Part shown: positions 44,661-53,301 of the stretch, piece after piece
How the letters are laid out: each line of letters starts with the position of its first letter
Numbering within the stretch: position 1 is the stretch's first letter
From: Bradyrhizobium sp. Ce-3
GTDB lineage: Bacteria; Pseudomonadota; Alphaproteobacteria; Rhizobiales; Xanthobacteraceae
DNA: 64,000 nucleotides
Direction of reading: 5' to 3'
Assembly (NCBI RefSeq): GCF_022835695.1
Contig: NZ_BQUV01000002.1
Coordinates: 806,001-870,000 of the forward strand
Translations under genes and position numbers: made by a program
Notes under the pieces: generated by a model
Told to the model about the DNA's origin: nothing
Database searches by the model: none
Seen by the model: the letters and a program-made list of their open reading frames with translations, nothing else

Positions 44661-44710
44661 AGAATTGCAGCAAACATCCAAAACAAGCCGCCAGACCTGG
44701 CGGCTTTTTT
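44631..44710 (+). terminator. Transcription attenuator of aroG
   Basis: Terminator: AGCCGCCA (44686-44693) pairs with TGGCGGCT (44698-44705), followed by TTTTTT. Antiterminator: CTGGCGGC at 44631-44638, inside the leader frame just after the aromatic codons, is complementary to GCCGCCAG (44687-44694), the 5' arm of the terminator. A ribosome stalled at the aromatic codons leaves 44631-44638 free and prevents termination; a ribosome reaching the stop covers it and lets the terminator form. Confidence 0.88.
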
Positions 44711-44748
44711 GTGTGCCGGCAGGTCCCGAAAATCCAAAGGAGCCAGCC

Positions 44749-45834
44749 GTGTTGAGTACGACAGACGATCTTCGCATCAAGGAATTGAAAGAGCTGAGTA
44801 CGCCCGAAGAGGTGATGCGGGAGGTGCCGCGCACCCTGACGGCGACCCGCGTCGTGATGGGCGCCCGCAACGCCATCCACGCAATCCTCAATGGCACCGA
44901 TGACCGCCTGCTGGTCGTCGTAGGCCCCTGCTCCATCCACGATCCCGCGGCGGCCGTCGATTACGCCGAGCACCTCGCCGGCCTGCGCGAGCAGCTTGCC
45001 GACCGCCTCGAGATCGTGATGCGGGTCTATTTCGAGAAGCCGCGCACCACCGTCGGCTGGAAGGGGCTGATCAACGATCCCGATCTCGACGGCAGCTTCG
45101 ACATCAACAAGGGCCTGCGGCTTGCACGCACCGTGCTGTCGGCCGTGAACAATCTCGGCCTGCCGGCCGGCACCGAATTCCTCGACATGACGACGCCGCA
45201 ATACATCGCCGATCTGGTCTCCTGGGCCGCGATCGGTGCACGCACCACAGAGAGCCAGATCCATCGCGAGCTGGCTTCCGGTCTGTCCTGCCCGGTCGGC
45301 TTCAAGAACAGCACCGATGGCGGCGTGCGGATCGCGGCGGACGCGGTGAAATCGGCGTCGCACCCGCACCATTTCATGGCGGTCACCAAGGGCGGCCGTT
45401 CGGCGATCGCCGCGACCAGCGGCAACGAGGATTGCCACGTCATCCTGCGCGGCGGCCGGGCGCCGAACTATGATGCTGCAAGCGTCGACGCGGCCGCCGC
45501 CGAGCTCGGCCACGCCGGTGTCGCAGCGCGGCTGATGGTCGACACCAGCCACGCCAACAGCAGCAAGAAGCCGGAGAACCAGCCGCTGGTTGCCGCCGAC
45601 ATCGCACGGCAGGTCGCAGGCGGCGAACAGCGCATCATCGGCGTGATGATCGAGAGCAACCTTGTCGCCGGACGCCAGGATGTCATGCCGGGCAAGCCGC
45701 TGACCTACGGCCAGAGCATCACCGACGGCTGCATCGATCTCGCGACGACGGCTGATGTCTTGAAGCAGCTGGCGGATGCCGTCGACGCCAGGCGCGGCGT
45801 GCGGCGTGACGGCCTGCAGGAGCGTTCGGCCTGA
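44749..45834 (+). CDS. aroG: 3-deoxy-7-phosphoheptulonate (DAHP) synthase, class I
   Basis: 361 residues, the length of AroF/G/H. Joins phosphoenolpyruvate and erythrose 4-phosphate in the first step of aromatic synthesis. Motifs: LLVVVGPCSIHDPAAAVDYA, MRVYFEKPRTTVGWKGLIND, LPAGTEFLDMTTPQYIADLV, GLSCPVGFKNSTDGGVRIA, MVDTSHANSSKKPENQP, GVMIESNLVAGRQD. Start is a GTG at 44749 with AAAGGAG 8 nt upstream. Regulated by the attenuator before it; feedback-inhibiting residue cannot be told. Confidence 0.95.
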   Translation: MLSTTDDLRIKELKELSTPEEVMREVPRTLTATRVVMGARNAIHAILNGTDDRLLVVVGPCSIHDPAAAVDYAEHLAGLREQLADRLEIVMRVYFEKPRTTVGWKGLINDPDLDGSFDINKGLRLARTVLSAVNNLGLPAGTEFLDMTTPQYIADLVSWAAIGARTTESQIHRELASGLSCPVGFKNSTDGGVRIAADAVKSASHPHHFMAVTKGGRSAIAATSGNEDCHVILRGGRAPNYDAASVDAAAAELGHAGVAARLMVDTSHANSSKKPENQPLVAADIARQVAGGEQRIIGVMIESNLVAGRQDVMPGKPLTYGQSITDGCIDLATTADVLKQLADAVDARRGVRRDGLQERSA

Positions 45835-45857
45835 CGCGGCCGGACGGATTGAGCCTT

Positions 45858-45888
45858 GCCGGCGGGGCGGATATCGCGCTCCGCCGGC
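45858..45888. terminator. Terminator between aroG and a convergent gene
   Basis: GCCGGCGG (45858-45865) pairs perfectly with CCGCCGGC (45881-45888), with further pairing inside. It lies between the convergent stops at 45834 and 45901 and may act in both directions; T-runs are weak. Confidence 0.6.
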
Positions 45889-45900
45889 CTCTCTCGCGAG

Positions 45901-46167
45901 CTAGCAACCGCGGCAGATGCTCTTGATCTTCTTGTCGAGCGCCGCGTCTTCCTTGTTGGCCTGACTGTTCGGATCGCTGATGTTCTTCTCGTTGCCGACG
46001 TCGCCGCGGCGCGGCTGACGATGTCCGATCGGCGCTTCCGGCACGCCCACCCCCTTCTGCATGGAGGAGGATCCGCCCTGCTGCTGCGCCCAGGCATTGG
46101 ACACTCCAAACTGGGGAGCTCCGACCGCAACCACCATCAGAGCCATCACCAAAACTGTCTTCCGCAT
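45901..46167 (-). CDS. Small exported protein, unknown
   Basis: 88 residues. Signal peptide MRKTVLVMALMVVAVGAPQF-x8-AWA (about 1-28), then a Gln/Ser/Gly-rich, very polar mature part (QQQGGSSSMQKGVGVPEAPI) and a lysine-rich end KKIKSICRGC with two Cys. Upstream in-frame codons are not needed. No family recognised. Confidence 0.65.
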   Translation of the reverse strand: MRKTVLVMALMVVAVGAPQFGVSNAWAQQQGGSSSMQKGVGVPEAPIGHRQPRRGDVGNEKNISDPNSQANKEDAALDKKIKSICRGC

Positions 46168-46189
46168 CTCGCGTCTCCGCTTCTCAACC

Positions 46190-46408
46190 CTATCGCGCCC
46201 GTTCCGGCACCTCGACGGTAGCACAGTTGCGCCGCCCCTGCGCTGCGCAATCCTGTACCTTCCGTATATCGGCCATCGCGCCAAGGAGCCAGATTGCCGC
46301 GGCGACCAGCACCACAAAGAAGCCAAACATCACAGCATTTTCCATGCTGCGGCTGCCCTCGTCCTCGGGCGGCTCCCGCTGTCCATCCCCGGCCCCGGCC
46401 TCGGCCAT
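46190..46408 (-). CDS. Small single-pass membrane protein, unknown
   Basis: 72 residues: acidic N-terminus, one transmembrane helix ENAVMFGFFVVLVAAAIWLL (about 22-42), then a cytoplasmic or periplasmic tail with KVQDCAAQGRRNCATVEVP (two Cys). The start ATG 46408 is 7 nt beyond the stop of the aminomutase gene, so it is likely in the same operon as epmA and epmB. An internal ATG (MENAV) is an alternative start. Confidence 0.6.
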   Translation of the reverse strand: MAEAGAGDGQREPPEDEGSRSMENAVMFGFFVVLVAAAIWLLGAMADIRKVQDCAAQGRRNCATVEVPERAR

Positions 46409-46415
46409 CACGGCC

Positions 46416-47507
46416 TCAGGATTGCGGCGGATAGAGGTGCACGTCACCGCAATAATCGACGACCCGGTAGTGCCGTTCCAGGGGATCTTCACGTTCGCGC
46501 GAAGCGGACTGCGACAAATAGGTCGGGCCGATCGGGGCCTTGCCGTGGCCGCCGGGGATGTCGAGCACGTAATCCGGCTGGCAAAGTCCGGAAACGCGCC
46601 CGCGCAGCGCCCGCATCAGCTCCTGTCCGGCTTCGATCGTGGTGCGCAAATGCGCGGTGCCGGGCGCAAGGTCGCCGTGATGCAGGTAATACGGCTTGAT
46701 CCGGCACTCGACGAAGGCACGCATCAGCGCCTCGAGCGTCGCAGCATCGTCATTGACGCCGCGCAACAGGACCGACTGGCTGACCAGCGGAATGCCGGCG
46801 TCGCTGAGCCGTGCACACGCCGCGCGGGCATTGGCGGCGAGTTCACGCGGATGGTTGGCGTGGATCGCAATCCAGGTCGTCGCCCCTTCGACCCGCAGCG
46901 CCGCGATCATCTCGGGATTGATACGTGCGGGATCGGCGATCGGAACACGGGTGTGAAGGCGGATGATCTTCACGTGATCGATGGCGGCGAGATCGGCCAT
47001 GATCTCGGTCAGCCTGCGCGGCGACAGCATCAAGGGATCGCCACCGGTCAGGATGACTTCCCAGATCTCCGGATGGGACCGGATGTAGTCCAGCGCCGCG
47101 CGGTAGGCGTCGTCGGACAGAGCGGAGGCCTTTCCCGGCCCGACCATTTCGCGCCGGAAACAGAACCGGCAGTAGACTGCGCAGACATGCACCAGCTTGA
47201 ACAACACCCGGTCAGGATAGCGATGCACGATGCCCGCGACTGGCGAATGCGCATCGTCGCCGATCGGGTCGGCGTTTTCCCCCGGCTGCTCCACGAGTTC
47301 GTCGGCGCTCGGGATGAACTGCCGCGCGATCGGGTCGACGGGATCGGCCGGGTCGATCAGTGCGGCGAGCTCTGGCGTCACCGCGACCGCGTAGCGCGCG
47401 GCCACCTTTTCGAGCGCGGCAAGTGCTGCGACCGGCGCGAGGCCGGCATCGACCAGCTCGCGCGGCTGCCGCAACGTCGCCGCCAGTTTCGGATCGATCC
47501 TGTTCAT
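46416..47507 (-). CDS. epmB: EF-P (R)-beta-lysine synthesis: lysine 2,3-aminomutase EpmB
   Basis: 363 residues, radical SAM. The cluster motif CAVYCRFCFRREMVG (CxxxCxxC) is near 129-143; EVILTGGDPLMLSPRR follows, and the PLP-binding region is near the C-terminus (LPDYVLDIPGGHGK-like DYVLDIPGGHGKAPIGPTYL). EpmB converts (S)-alpha-lysine to (R)-beta-lysine, which EpmA attaches to EF-P. Identification as EpmB rather than a catabolic aminomutase comes from the ATGA overlap with epmA and the nearby efp. Confidence 0.9.
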   Translation of the reverse strand: MNRIDPKLAATLRQPRELVDAGLAPVAALAALEKVAARYAVAVTPELAALIDPADPVDPIARQFIPSADELVEQPGENADPIGDDAHSPVAGIVHRYPDRVLFKLVHVCAVYCRFCFRREMVGPGKASALSDDAYRAALDYIRSHPEIWEVILTGGDPLMLSPRRLTEIMADLAAIDHVKIIRLHTRVPIADPARINPEMIAALRVEGATTWIAIHANHPRELAANARAACARLSDAGIPLVSQSVLLRGVNDDAATLEALMRAFVECRIKPYYLHHGDLAPGTAHLRTTIEAGQELMRALRGRVSGLCQPDYVLDIPGGHGKAPIGPTYLSQSASREREDPLERHYRVVDYCGDVHLYPPQS

Positions 47508-48556
47508 GGCTCTCCTGCAGGCGGCGTCCAGACCACCTGATCAATTCGCGGCGCGCCGCTCGCCAGCATCACCAGCCGGTCGAAGCCGAGCGCGACGCCG
47601 CTCGCCTCCGGCATCTGGCCGACCGCGGCGAGGAAATCGTCGTCGAGCGGATAGCGCTCGCCATAGCGGCGCGCCTTCTCGTCCATCGCTGCGGTGAAAC
47701 GATGGCGCTGCTCGGCCGCGTCGGTCAACTCGCCAAAGCCGTTGGCGAGCTCGACGCCGCAGGCATAGATCTCGAAGCGCTCGGCAACGCGTGGGTCGCC
47801 GGCCTTGGTGCGCGCCAGCGCGGCCTCCGGCGACGGATATTCGAACAGCACCGTCAGACGGCCTTGCCCCAGATTGGGCTCGACATGCTCGACCAGCACC
47901 TTGCTGAAAATGTCCGACCAGGTGTCGTCGTCAGCGATCCGCACCCGGTCGCGTGCGGCAGACGCCAGCGCATCGCGATCGCCCTCGCCGCCTGCGATCG
48001 TCGCCAGCAGATCGATACCGGCGAAGCGCTCGAAGCCGGCGGCGACAGTCAGCAACTCCGGCTCGGCAAACGGATCGGCGATCCTGCCGCGGAAGGAGAA
48101 CCGCCCGATCCCGGTTGCCTGCGCCGCATGGGCAATCACGACGATCGTGTCGGCCATGATCGCGTCATAGGACGCATCGGCGCGGTACCATTCCAGCATG
48201 GTGAATTCGGGCAAATGCAGGTCGCCGCGCTCGCGATCGCGAAACACCCGCGCGAACTCGTAGATCTTCGGCTCGCCGGCCGCGAGCAGCTTCTTGCAGG
48301 CGAACTCCGGAGAAGTCCGCAGATAGCGCGTCGCATGCGCGCCATCGGCCTGCCTGAGTTCGGTACGAGGCGCGTGCAGATGCGTCTCATTGCCCGGCGA
48401 GATCTGCAGGATGGCGGTCTCGACCTCGGCAAAGCCCTGCTCCTCGAACCAGGCCCGAAGCGCCCGCGTGATCGCGCTGCGGGCCTGCAGGAACGGCCTG
48501 CGGTCGGCGTAGCGCTCGGGCGTCCACCAGGGCGAAGGCTGGTCATGCACGGTCAT
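47504..48556 (-). CDS. epmA: EF-P lysine aminoacylase EpmA (GenX/PoxA)
   Basis: 350 residues. A class II lysyl-tRNA synthetase catalytic core lacking the N-terminal anticodon-binding domain. Motif 2: EFARVFRDRERGDLHLPEFT; motif 3: GVALGFDRLVML; N-terminal part WWTPERYADRRPFLQARSAI is GenX-like. It charges a lysine of EF-P with beta-lysine. Overlaps epmB (4 nt). Confidence 0.93.
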   Translation of the reverse strand: MTVHDQPSPWWTPERYADRRPFLQARSAITRALRAWFEEQGFAEVETAILQISPGNETHLHAPRTELRQADGAHATRYLRTSPEFACKKLLAAGEPKIYEFARVFRDRERGDLHLPEFTMLEWYRADASYDAIMADTIVVIAHAAQATGIGRFSFRGRIADPFAEPELLTVAAGFERFAGIDLLATIAGGEGDRDALASAARDRVRIADDDTWSDIFSKVLVEHVEPNLGQGRLTVLFEYPSPEAALARTKAGDPRVAERFEIYACGVELANGFGELTDAAEQRHRFTAAMDEKARRYGERYPLDDDFLAAVGQMPEASGVALGFDRLVMLASGAPRIDQVVWTPPAGEP

Positions 48557-48784
48557 CGCCGGAGCATCCTCATGGATTCAACATCAACGCGCCGCCATCG
48601 ACTCTCAGGATTCTGACGTATCCGGTTGATTTCAAACAATTTCATAGACTTGCACGGGCCTGTGCTCCGCGCAACGCAGCGAAGCCGATCCCTTCTTGTC
48701 GAAAGACGCGCACCTTGTCCATGCGGGCGCCGTGCTGAACCTGAACGGCCGCTCGCGCGTCCCATCGGCAGATTCGCTGAACGG

Positions 48785-49522
48785 ATGAGCCCCATGGCCG
48801 GTTGGTTACGCGGAATAGCCTTGCTTGTGTATCTCGGCCTCGCCTTGGCTGGCCCGGCCAGCGCCGATGGCCCGGGAAAGCAGTTCAAGCGCGTCACCGA
48901 TGCGCCCACATTCACCTCGCCGGACGGCGAGATTCGGCTCAAGCAATATGCGCGCGACATGGGAGACGACGGCCTCCTCTTCCAGTTCTGGACCTTCGAC
49001 CGCGCCGGCAAGCATGGCGCGCTGCTGAACCAGGGCGAAACCACCGACGCAGCGGGCTATCAAGCCGGCTTCCGCTTCAGCCCGGACAGCCGCTGGCTGG
49101 TGCGGATGCAGAAGATCGGCTCCGGCACTCACACCCTCCACCTCTACAAGCGGGCCGGCGACCGGTTCGTGCCGGCCACCGAAAAGCCGCTCGGCGAGGC
49201 CGCCTGGGACTTCTTCTACACCCAGCCCCCAGCCGCCGGCGTGCGGCGCGACCCGGATGACCCCTACACGCTCGACCACATGCAGGTCGGGCTGATCAAG
49301 GGCCTGGAGGACAACTATGCCTGGCTGGACCAGCATTGGCCGGACAGCCGGTATCTCGTGATCGGCCTGTCCTTCGACATCCAGGGCGAAGAGACGCCCT
49401 TCCCCTGGGTCGAGGACTGGCGCTGCGTCTACGACCTGAAAACCGGGACCTTCTCGGTTCCTGCGAGCTTTGCCGAGCACAACCAGAAGGCTCAGAAAAC
49501 GCCCGATCCGGCCCGGAAATAG
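48785..49522 (+). CDS. Exported protein, unknown
   Basis: 245 residues. Signal peptide about 4-27 ([21 protein letters not shown]). The mature domain contains [40 protein letters not shown] and [20 protein letters not shown], which look like beta strands of a propeller-like or DPP-type beta fold repeated about three times, without a catalytic signature. ATG 48785 or 48794. Located between epmA (divergent) and efp; no operon link is evident. Confidence 0.65.
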   Translation: MSPMAGWLRGIALLVYLGLALAGPASADGPGKQFKRVTDAPTFTSPDGEIRLKQYARDMGDDGLLFQFWTFDRAGKHGALLNQGETTDAAGYQAGFRFSPDSRWLVRMQKIGSGTHTLHLYKRAGDRFVPATEKPLGEAAWDFFYTQPPAAGVRRDPDDPYTLDHMQVGLIKGLEDNYAWLDQHWPDSRYLVIGLSFDIQGEETPFPWVEDWRCVYDLKTGTFSVPASFAEHNQKAQKTPDPARK

Positions 49523-49685
49523 CGCCGATTGGCGCGGCCGCAACGGTTGGCAACCCGCCGAATTCGGCCGCAAAAGACTGGCATCTCAGGGACAAATCAG
49601 TATGTTGCAGCCCGAAATCGCCGCCACGGCCGAGGGGCTGCCGGTCCGGTTTGCGCCCCCGCTTCTCAAATTCAGGAAAACACCT

Positions 49686-50252
49686 TTGAAAGTCATCGCC
49701 AGTTCCATCCGCAAGGGCAACATCATCGAGCAGGACGGCAAGCTCTATGTGGTCCTCTCCGCCGAAAACATTCACCCCGGCAAGGGCACCCCGGTCAGCC
49801 AGATCGAAATGCGCCGCATCGGCGACGGCGTGAAGGTGTCGGAGCGCTATAAGACCACCGATCAGGTCGAGAAGGCCACCGTCGAGGACCACAACTACAA
49901 CTACCTCTACGAGGACGCCGACGGCTTCCACTTCATGAACAACGACAACTACGACCAGGTCCAGGTCTCCAAGGAGATCGTCGGCTCGTCGGCGCCGTAT
50001 CTGCAGGAGAACATGACCGTGAAGCTGTCGATGCACGACGGCAATCCGGTCGCGATCCAGCTGCCGCAGCGCGTGACGCTGGAAGTGGTCGAGACCGAGC
50101 CCGTGACCAAGGGCCAGACCGCCTCGTCGTCGTACAAGCCGGCGATGCTGTCCAACGGCATCCGCACCGGCGTGCCGCCGCACGTCTCCACCGGCACGCG
50201 CATCGTCGTGATGACCGAGGACGGTTCCTACGTCGAACGCGCCAAGGACTGA
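49686..50252 (+). CDS. efp: Elongation factor P
   Basis: 188 residues, standard length. [20 protein letters not shown] begins the KOW-like domain I; the modification site is K33 in [12 protein letters not shown]; the last domain has the EF-P signature [23 protein letters not shown] relieves stalling at polyproline. Start is TTG at 49686 (TTG-AAA-GTC), with AGGA 8-9 nt upstream; the frame is open further upstream but the family starts here. Its modifiers EpmA/EpmB are encoded 1.2 kb upstream on the other strand. Confidence 0.95.
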   Translation: MKVIASSIRKGNIIEQDGKLYVVLSAENIHPGKGTPVSQIEMRRIGDGVKVSERYKTTDQVEKATVEDHNYNYLYEDADGFHFMNNDNYDQVQVSKEIVGSSAPYLQENMTVKLSMHDGNPVAIQLPQRVTLEVVETEPVTKGQTASSSYKPAMLSNGIRTGVPPHVSTGTRIVVMTEDGSYVERAKD

Positions 50253-50388
50253 GCGGGCGACGAAGCGCACGGTGAACGATCATCGCGCATCAGCTTGTTG
50301 TTAAAGCTCAAACTTTCCGGAAAACTGCTACACACTTTTCCGGAACTTGCTCTAATCTCTCGCGATCGGACATGACCCGGGGGGTGCA

Positions 50389-51972
50389 GTGAACAGGACG
50401 GTGGTCAGCTTCTTCACTTGCTGGCTGGCAGCCCTGCTCTCGCCTCCTCCCGGCGCTCATGCCGATGAATTCCGGACGCCATCGATCTCCGCCATGCGGG
50501 TCGAATGGCGGGCCGCGCTCGACGAGTTGCGGCAGGAGATCGGCAGCCGCCCGGCGGTCGCCGCCAACTTCACCTTCGCCGGACAGCGCCGCGTTCCCGC
50601 CTCTGATCCGCGCGCAACGCCCGCGCTGGTGCAGTTGAACGCCGTGACCACGCCGCTGTTTCCCGGTATCGCGCAGAGCCCTGTTCCCGTGCTGCTGCCG
50701 TTCGACGCGGCCGACTATCTCGACGCGCGTCGAGGCGGTGCATCGGATAGTTTGCCGGTCGCGCGCTATCAGGCCGACTTCCGCGCCGTCGATGTCTTCG
50801 ATGCCGGTGCGTCCGGCTACGACGCGGTGTTCTCGCTCGAGCCCGGTGCCGGCGACGGCATGCCGCAACGGATTTTTGCAAAGCCGGTCGAGGTGCAGAT
50901 CACCGGCTCGATCCTGGTCTACGACCTCGCCGACCGGCTCGGCGGCAAGGGCGAGCCGGTCAAGACGCTGGCCGCCCAGTTCCCGGACCTTCGCCGCTTC
51001 ATCCGCGAAGGCTATGTCCGCTACGCCTTCACCCGGTTCGGGATTCCCTATGTGGTCTCGATCCAGTGCCTCGACAGCGCGCCGCGGCCGAAGCGGCTGG
51101 CATGCCGCGAAGCCTATCCGGTTGCCGAACGCTTCCTGAAGGCGTTGCGCGTCGCCGGCGGCCAGCCGTCGCGGCCGCGCAGCGACACGGCCTCCGGCAT
51201 TGCCGAGCGGCCGATCGCGCAATCGGCCGACTTCAGCTACCGGCCGAGCGGCGACATCGTCGCGGGCAGCGGCGGGCGCAGGCAGAGCGGCCACGCCGAC
51301 TTCACCGTCTATTCGCAGATCCGCTTTCCGCTCGAGAAGGCACCGGCCTTCGCGCATTCGCAATCCTTCGCCAGGCGCAAGGCCGGTGCGACCGTCGACG
51401 CGTATCCCTGGCAGGACAATTTCTGCGAGGCGCGCAGCTTCGAGGTCGGCCAATGCGCCAGCGGCTACGGCCATCAGGGCCAGGATATCCGGCCCGGCGC
51501 GTGCCCGGCCGACAGCAAGGACGGCTGCGATCCCAGGCAGCAGGTGGTCGTCGCGGTGCGTGACAGCATCGTGATCCGCTCCGCGCAGCAGCAGGCCGCG
51601 ACCTTGCAGGTCAACACCCGCACCGAGCACGTCCGCTTCCGCTACATGCACATGAATCCGTCGGTGATGGACGCCGACGGCCTGCTCAACGGACGCCGCC
51701 TCGGCGAGGGCGAGAAGATCGGCGTGGTCTCGAACTACCTCGACCATCCGAACGGCACGTCACGGCATCTGCATTTCGACGTGCAGGTGTTCACGCGCGA
51801 CGGCTGGCTCTGGGTCAACCCCTACACCACGCTGGTGTCGGCCTATGAGCGGCTGATCCGCGGCCGCGGCCGCGAGATCGGGCCGGAGCCCGGGCCTGCG
51901 GCCGCGGTGGCCCACGCCCTGCCGGACGACGTCGTACATCGCATCGACACCCAGGAAGGCGGCGGCAATTAG
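50389..51972 (+). CDS. Exported M23 peptidase-like protein
   Basis: 527 residues; signal peptide about 1-25 (ending GAHA-D). The C-terminal domain (about 350-490) resembles LytM/M23 endopeptidases: GYGHQGQDIRPG carries the HxxxD-like pair and SRHLHFDVQVF the HxH motif. These normally bind zinc and cut peptidoglycan cross-links. The long N-terminal region (25-340) is not recognised. GTG 50389 is the start (GGGGGGTG upstream). Monocistronic. Confidence 0.75.
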   Translation: MNRTVVSFFTCWLAALLSPPPGAHADEFRTPSISAMRVEWRAALDELRQEIGSRPAVAANFTFAGQRRVPASDPRATPALVQLNAVTTPLFPGIAQSPVPVLLPFDAADYLDARRGGASDSLPVARYQADFRAVDVFDAGASGYDAVFSLEPGAGDGMPQRIFAKPVEVQITGSILVYDLADRLGGKGEPVKTLAAQFPDLRRFIREGYVRYAFTRFGIPYVVSIQCLDSAPRPKRLACREAYPVAERFLKALRVAGGQPSRPRSDTASGIAERPIAQSADFSYRPSGDIVAGSGGRRQSGHADFTVYSQIRFPLEKAPAFAHSQSFARRKAGATVDAYPWQDNFCEARSFEVGQCASGYGHQGQDIRPGACPADSKDGCDPRQQVVVAVRDSIVIRSAQQQAATLQVNTRTEHVRFRYMHMNPSVMDADGLLNGRRLGEGEKIGVVSNYLDHPNGTSRHLHFDVQVFTRDGWLWVNPYTTLVSAYERLIRGRGREIGPEPGPAAAVAHALPDDVVHRIDTQEGGGN

Positions 51973-52130
51973 CGCGAAGCGGACCCCGGTTCGAGGCGCC
52001 TGCCAAAATATCGAAAACAACCCCATGCACAGTAGCCGGCGGCTGCCGTCATCCGACATGGCGACTTGACACGTCGGGCAACTCAGCGGCACAATTCCAT
52101 TATTCCGAAATCGTGCAAACAAATCGTGCG
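51970..52130. repeat. Intergenic repeat-like sequence
   Basis: Begins with a degenerate form of the box near 21236 (GCGCGAAGCGGACCCCGGTT). It continues through AAAATATCGAAAACAACCCC and GGCGACTTGACACGTCGGGC, blocks that I recall as frequent in intergenic regions of Bradyrhizobium and Rhodopseudomonas. The rest of 52131-52330 holds no gene and is less GC-rich. Confidence 0.5.
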
Positions 52131-52330
52131 CCGCTCGCCGGGGCGGCAATTGGCGCTGATTTCATCCCGGCCGGCGACGATTCGTGTGACGACGCCGCGA
52201 ATATCAAAGCCCAACGCAACGTTCCGGTACTACCAGAGCAGGAACTGTTGCGGTCGCGCGCGAGAGTCTGTAAGGTTCAACCTATAATTGATGCATCGTT
52301 TCGACTTCCCGCAACGACAGGGAGATAGTC

Positions 52331-53053
52331 GTGTTCACAATTGTTGAAGAACCGTGCTCACATCACAGATACAATGATCTACCTGATGTTGCTGAAGCAT
52401 TTGAAGCCCTTCGGCCTGCGCAACGGCGGTTGGACCAGCTTGTTGCGTCCGGCACAAGAGTATGTGCCGAGACTCCGTTCGCTCGTGGCGAATTAGGCGC
52501 TTTCCTCTTGCACAGGCATTGGGACCTGCGCGGCGAAGAAAGCATCATTGAACGTCCCGGCATCCATCCGACTGGCAGACCTGCACTTATCGCCCAAGCG
52601 GAGAGGCTTGCGAACGACAGGACAGCGGCGCCCAGCCGTTTCCTGGTCGACGCGGAACGCCGCGAACTGACGGCGCTTGAATTTTCTTCAGACAAAGCCG
52701 TCACTCATGCTTGGGCTGCTCTCGTAGCACAACCGGCGTTGCTGCAAGACATCTGCTCACTCGTCGCTGACAGCGGATTGTCCAATCAAGTCGGGCTGGC
52801 AATCCTTGCGCGGGCGGTTTCGGTCCCCGAGGGACAGGAATTGGTCGAAGAGAATTGGAGTCGCATGAGTGTCACGAGCGCTCAGCCACTCCCAGTTGCT
52901 GATGAAAACTTGACCGTTATCCCAACCGGATGGGCTTTTATTTCGAAGAAGATCCAAGCCGCTGGCTCCTGCATCGCCTATTGCATGTCAGCGGGCTCGT
53001 CGCCTCATTGTGTTCATCACTACAATCGGCCCCCTCAGGTGAAGGAGCAATAG
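52331..53053 (+). CDS. Unknown protein, less GC-rich than neighbours
   Basis: 240 residues, cytoplasmic by sequence. Middle region (about 55-125) has HRHWDLRGEESIIERPGIHP and SRFLVDAERRELTALEFSSD; the C-terminus contains several Cys and His (SCIAYCMSAGSSPHCVHHYN). Codon use is less GC-biased than that of flanking genes, which suggests transfer. The GTG at 52331 is taken as start, with AGGGAG 10 nt upstream. Not recognised. The next small gene starts 2 nt after its stop. Confidence 0.65.
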   Translation: MFTIVEEPCSHHRYNDLPDVAEAFEALRPAQRRLDQLVASGTRVCAETPFARGELGAFLLHRHWDLRGEESIIERPGIHPTGRPALIAQAERLANDRTAAPSRFLVDAERRELTALEFSSDKAVTHAWAALVAQPALLQDICSLVADSGLSNQVGLAILARAVSVPEGQELVEENWSRMSVTSAQPLPVADENLTVIPTGWAFISKKIQAAGSCIAYCMSAGSSPHCVHHYNRPPQVKEQ

Positions 53054-53055
53054 CG

Positions 53056-53250
53056 ATGGCCAACGAAGCCAAGCGATTGTTTTGCATTCGGATCCATCCG
53101 GATGATGCTCCACATTCGATCGTTGGAGTGGTGGCGGGTTCTGCAGATGAGGCAGAAAGGCTCGCGCGTGGGAAAACCGGTCTCAGCGCTGCACCTGCGT
53201 CAGTCACCGAGATTCCCGACGGCGAGGTTATGCTTGTCACATTCCGCTGA
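53056..53250 (+). CDS. 64-residue protein, unknown
   Basis: MANEAKRLFCIRIHPDDAPH then IVGVVAGSADEAERLARGKT and a beta strand GEVMLVTFR. A beta-alpha-beta pattern of a small soluble domain. GAAGGAG lies 8 nt before the ATG and the gene follows the preceding one with 2 nt between, so the two form a transcription unit. Confidence 0.6.
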   Translation: MANEAKRLFCIRIHPDDAPHSIVGVVAGSADEAERLARGKTGLSAAPASVTEIPDGEVMLVTFR

Positions 53251-53301
53251 CGCGCGGAGAAAACGAAAGCAGCAGCCTGGGCCGCTCAGCGCGGCCAACG
53301 A

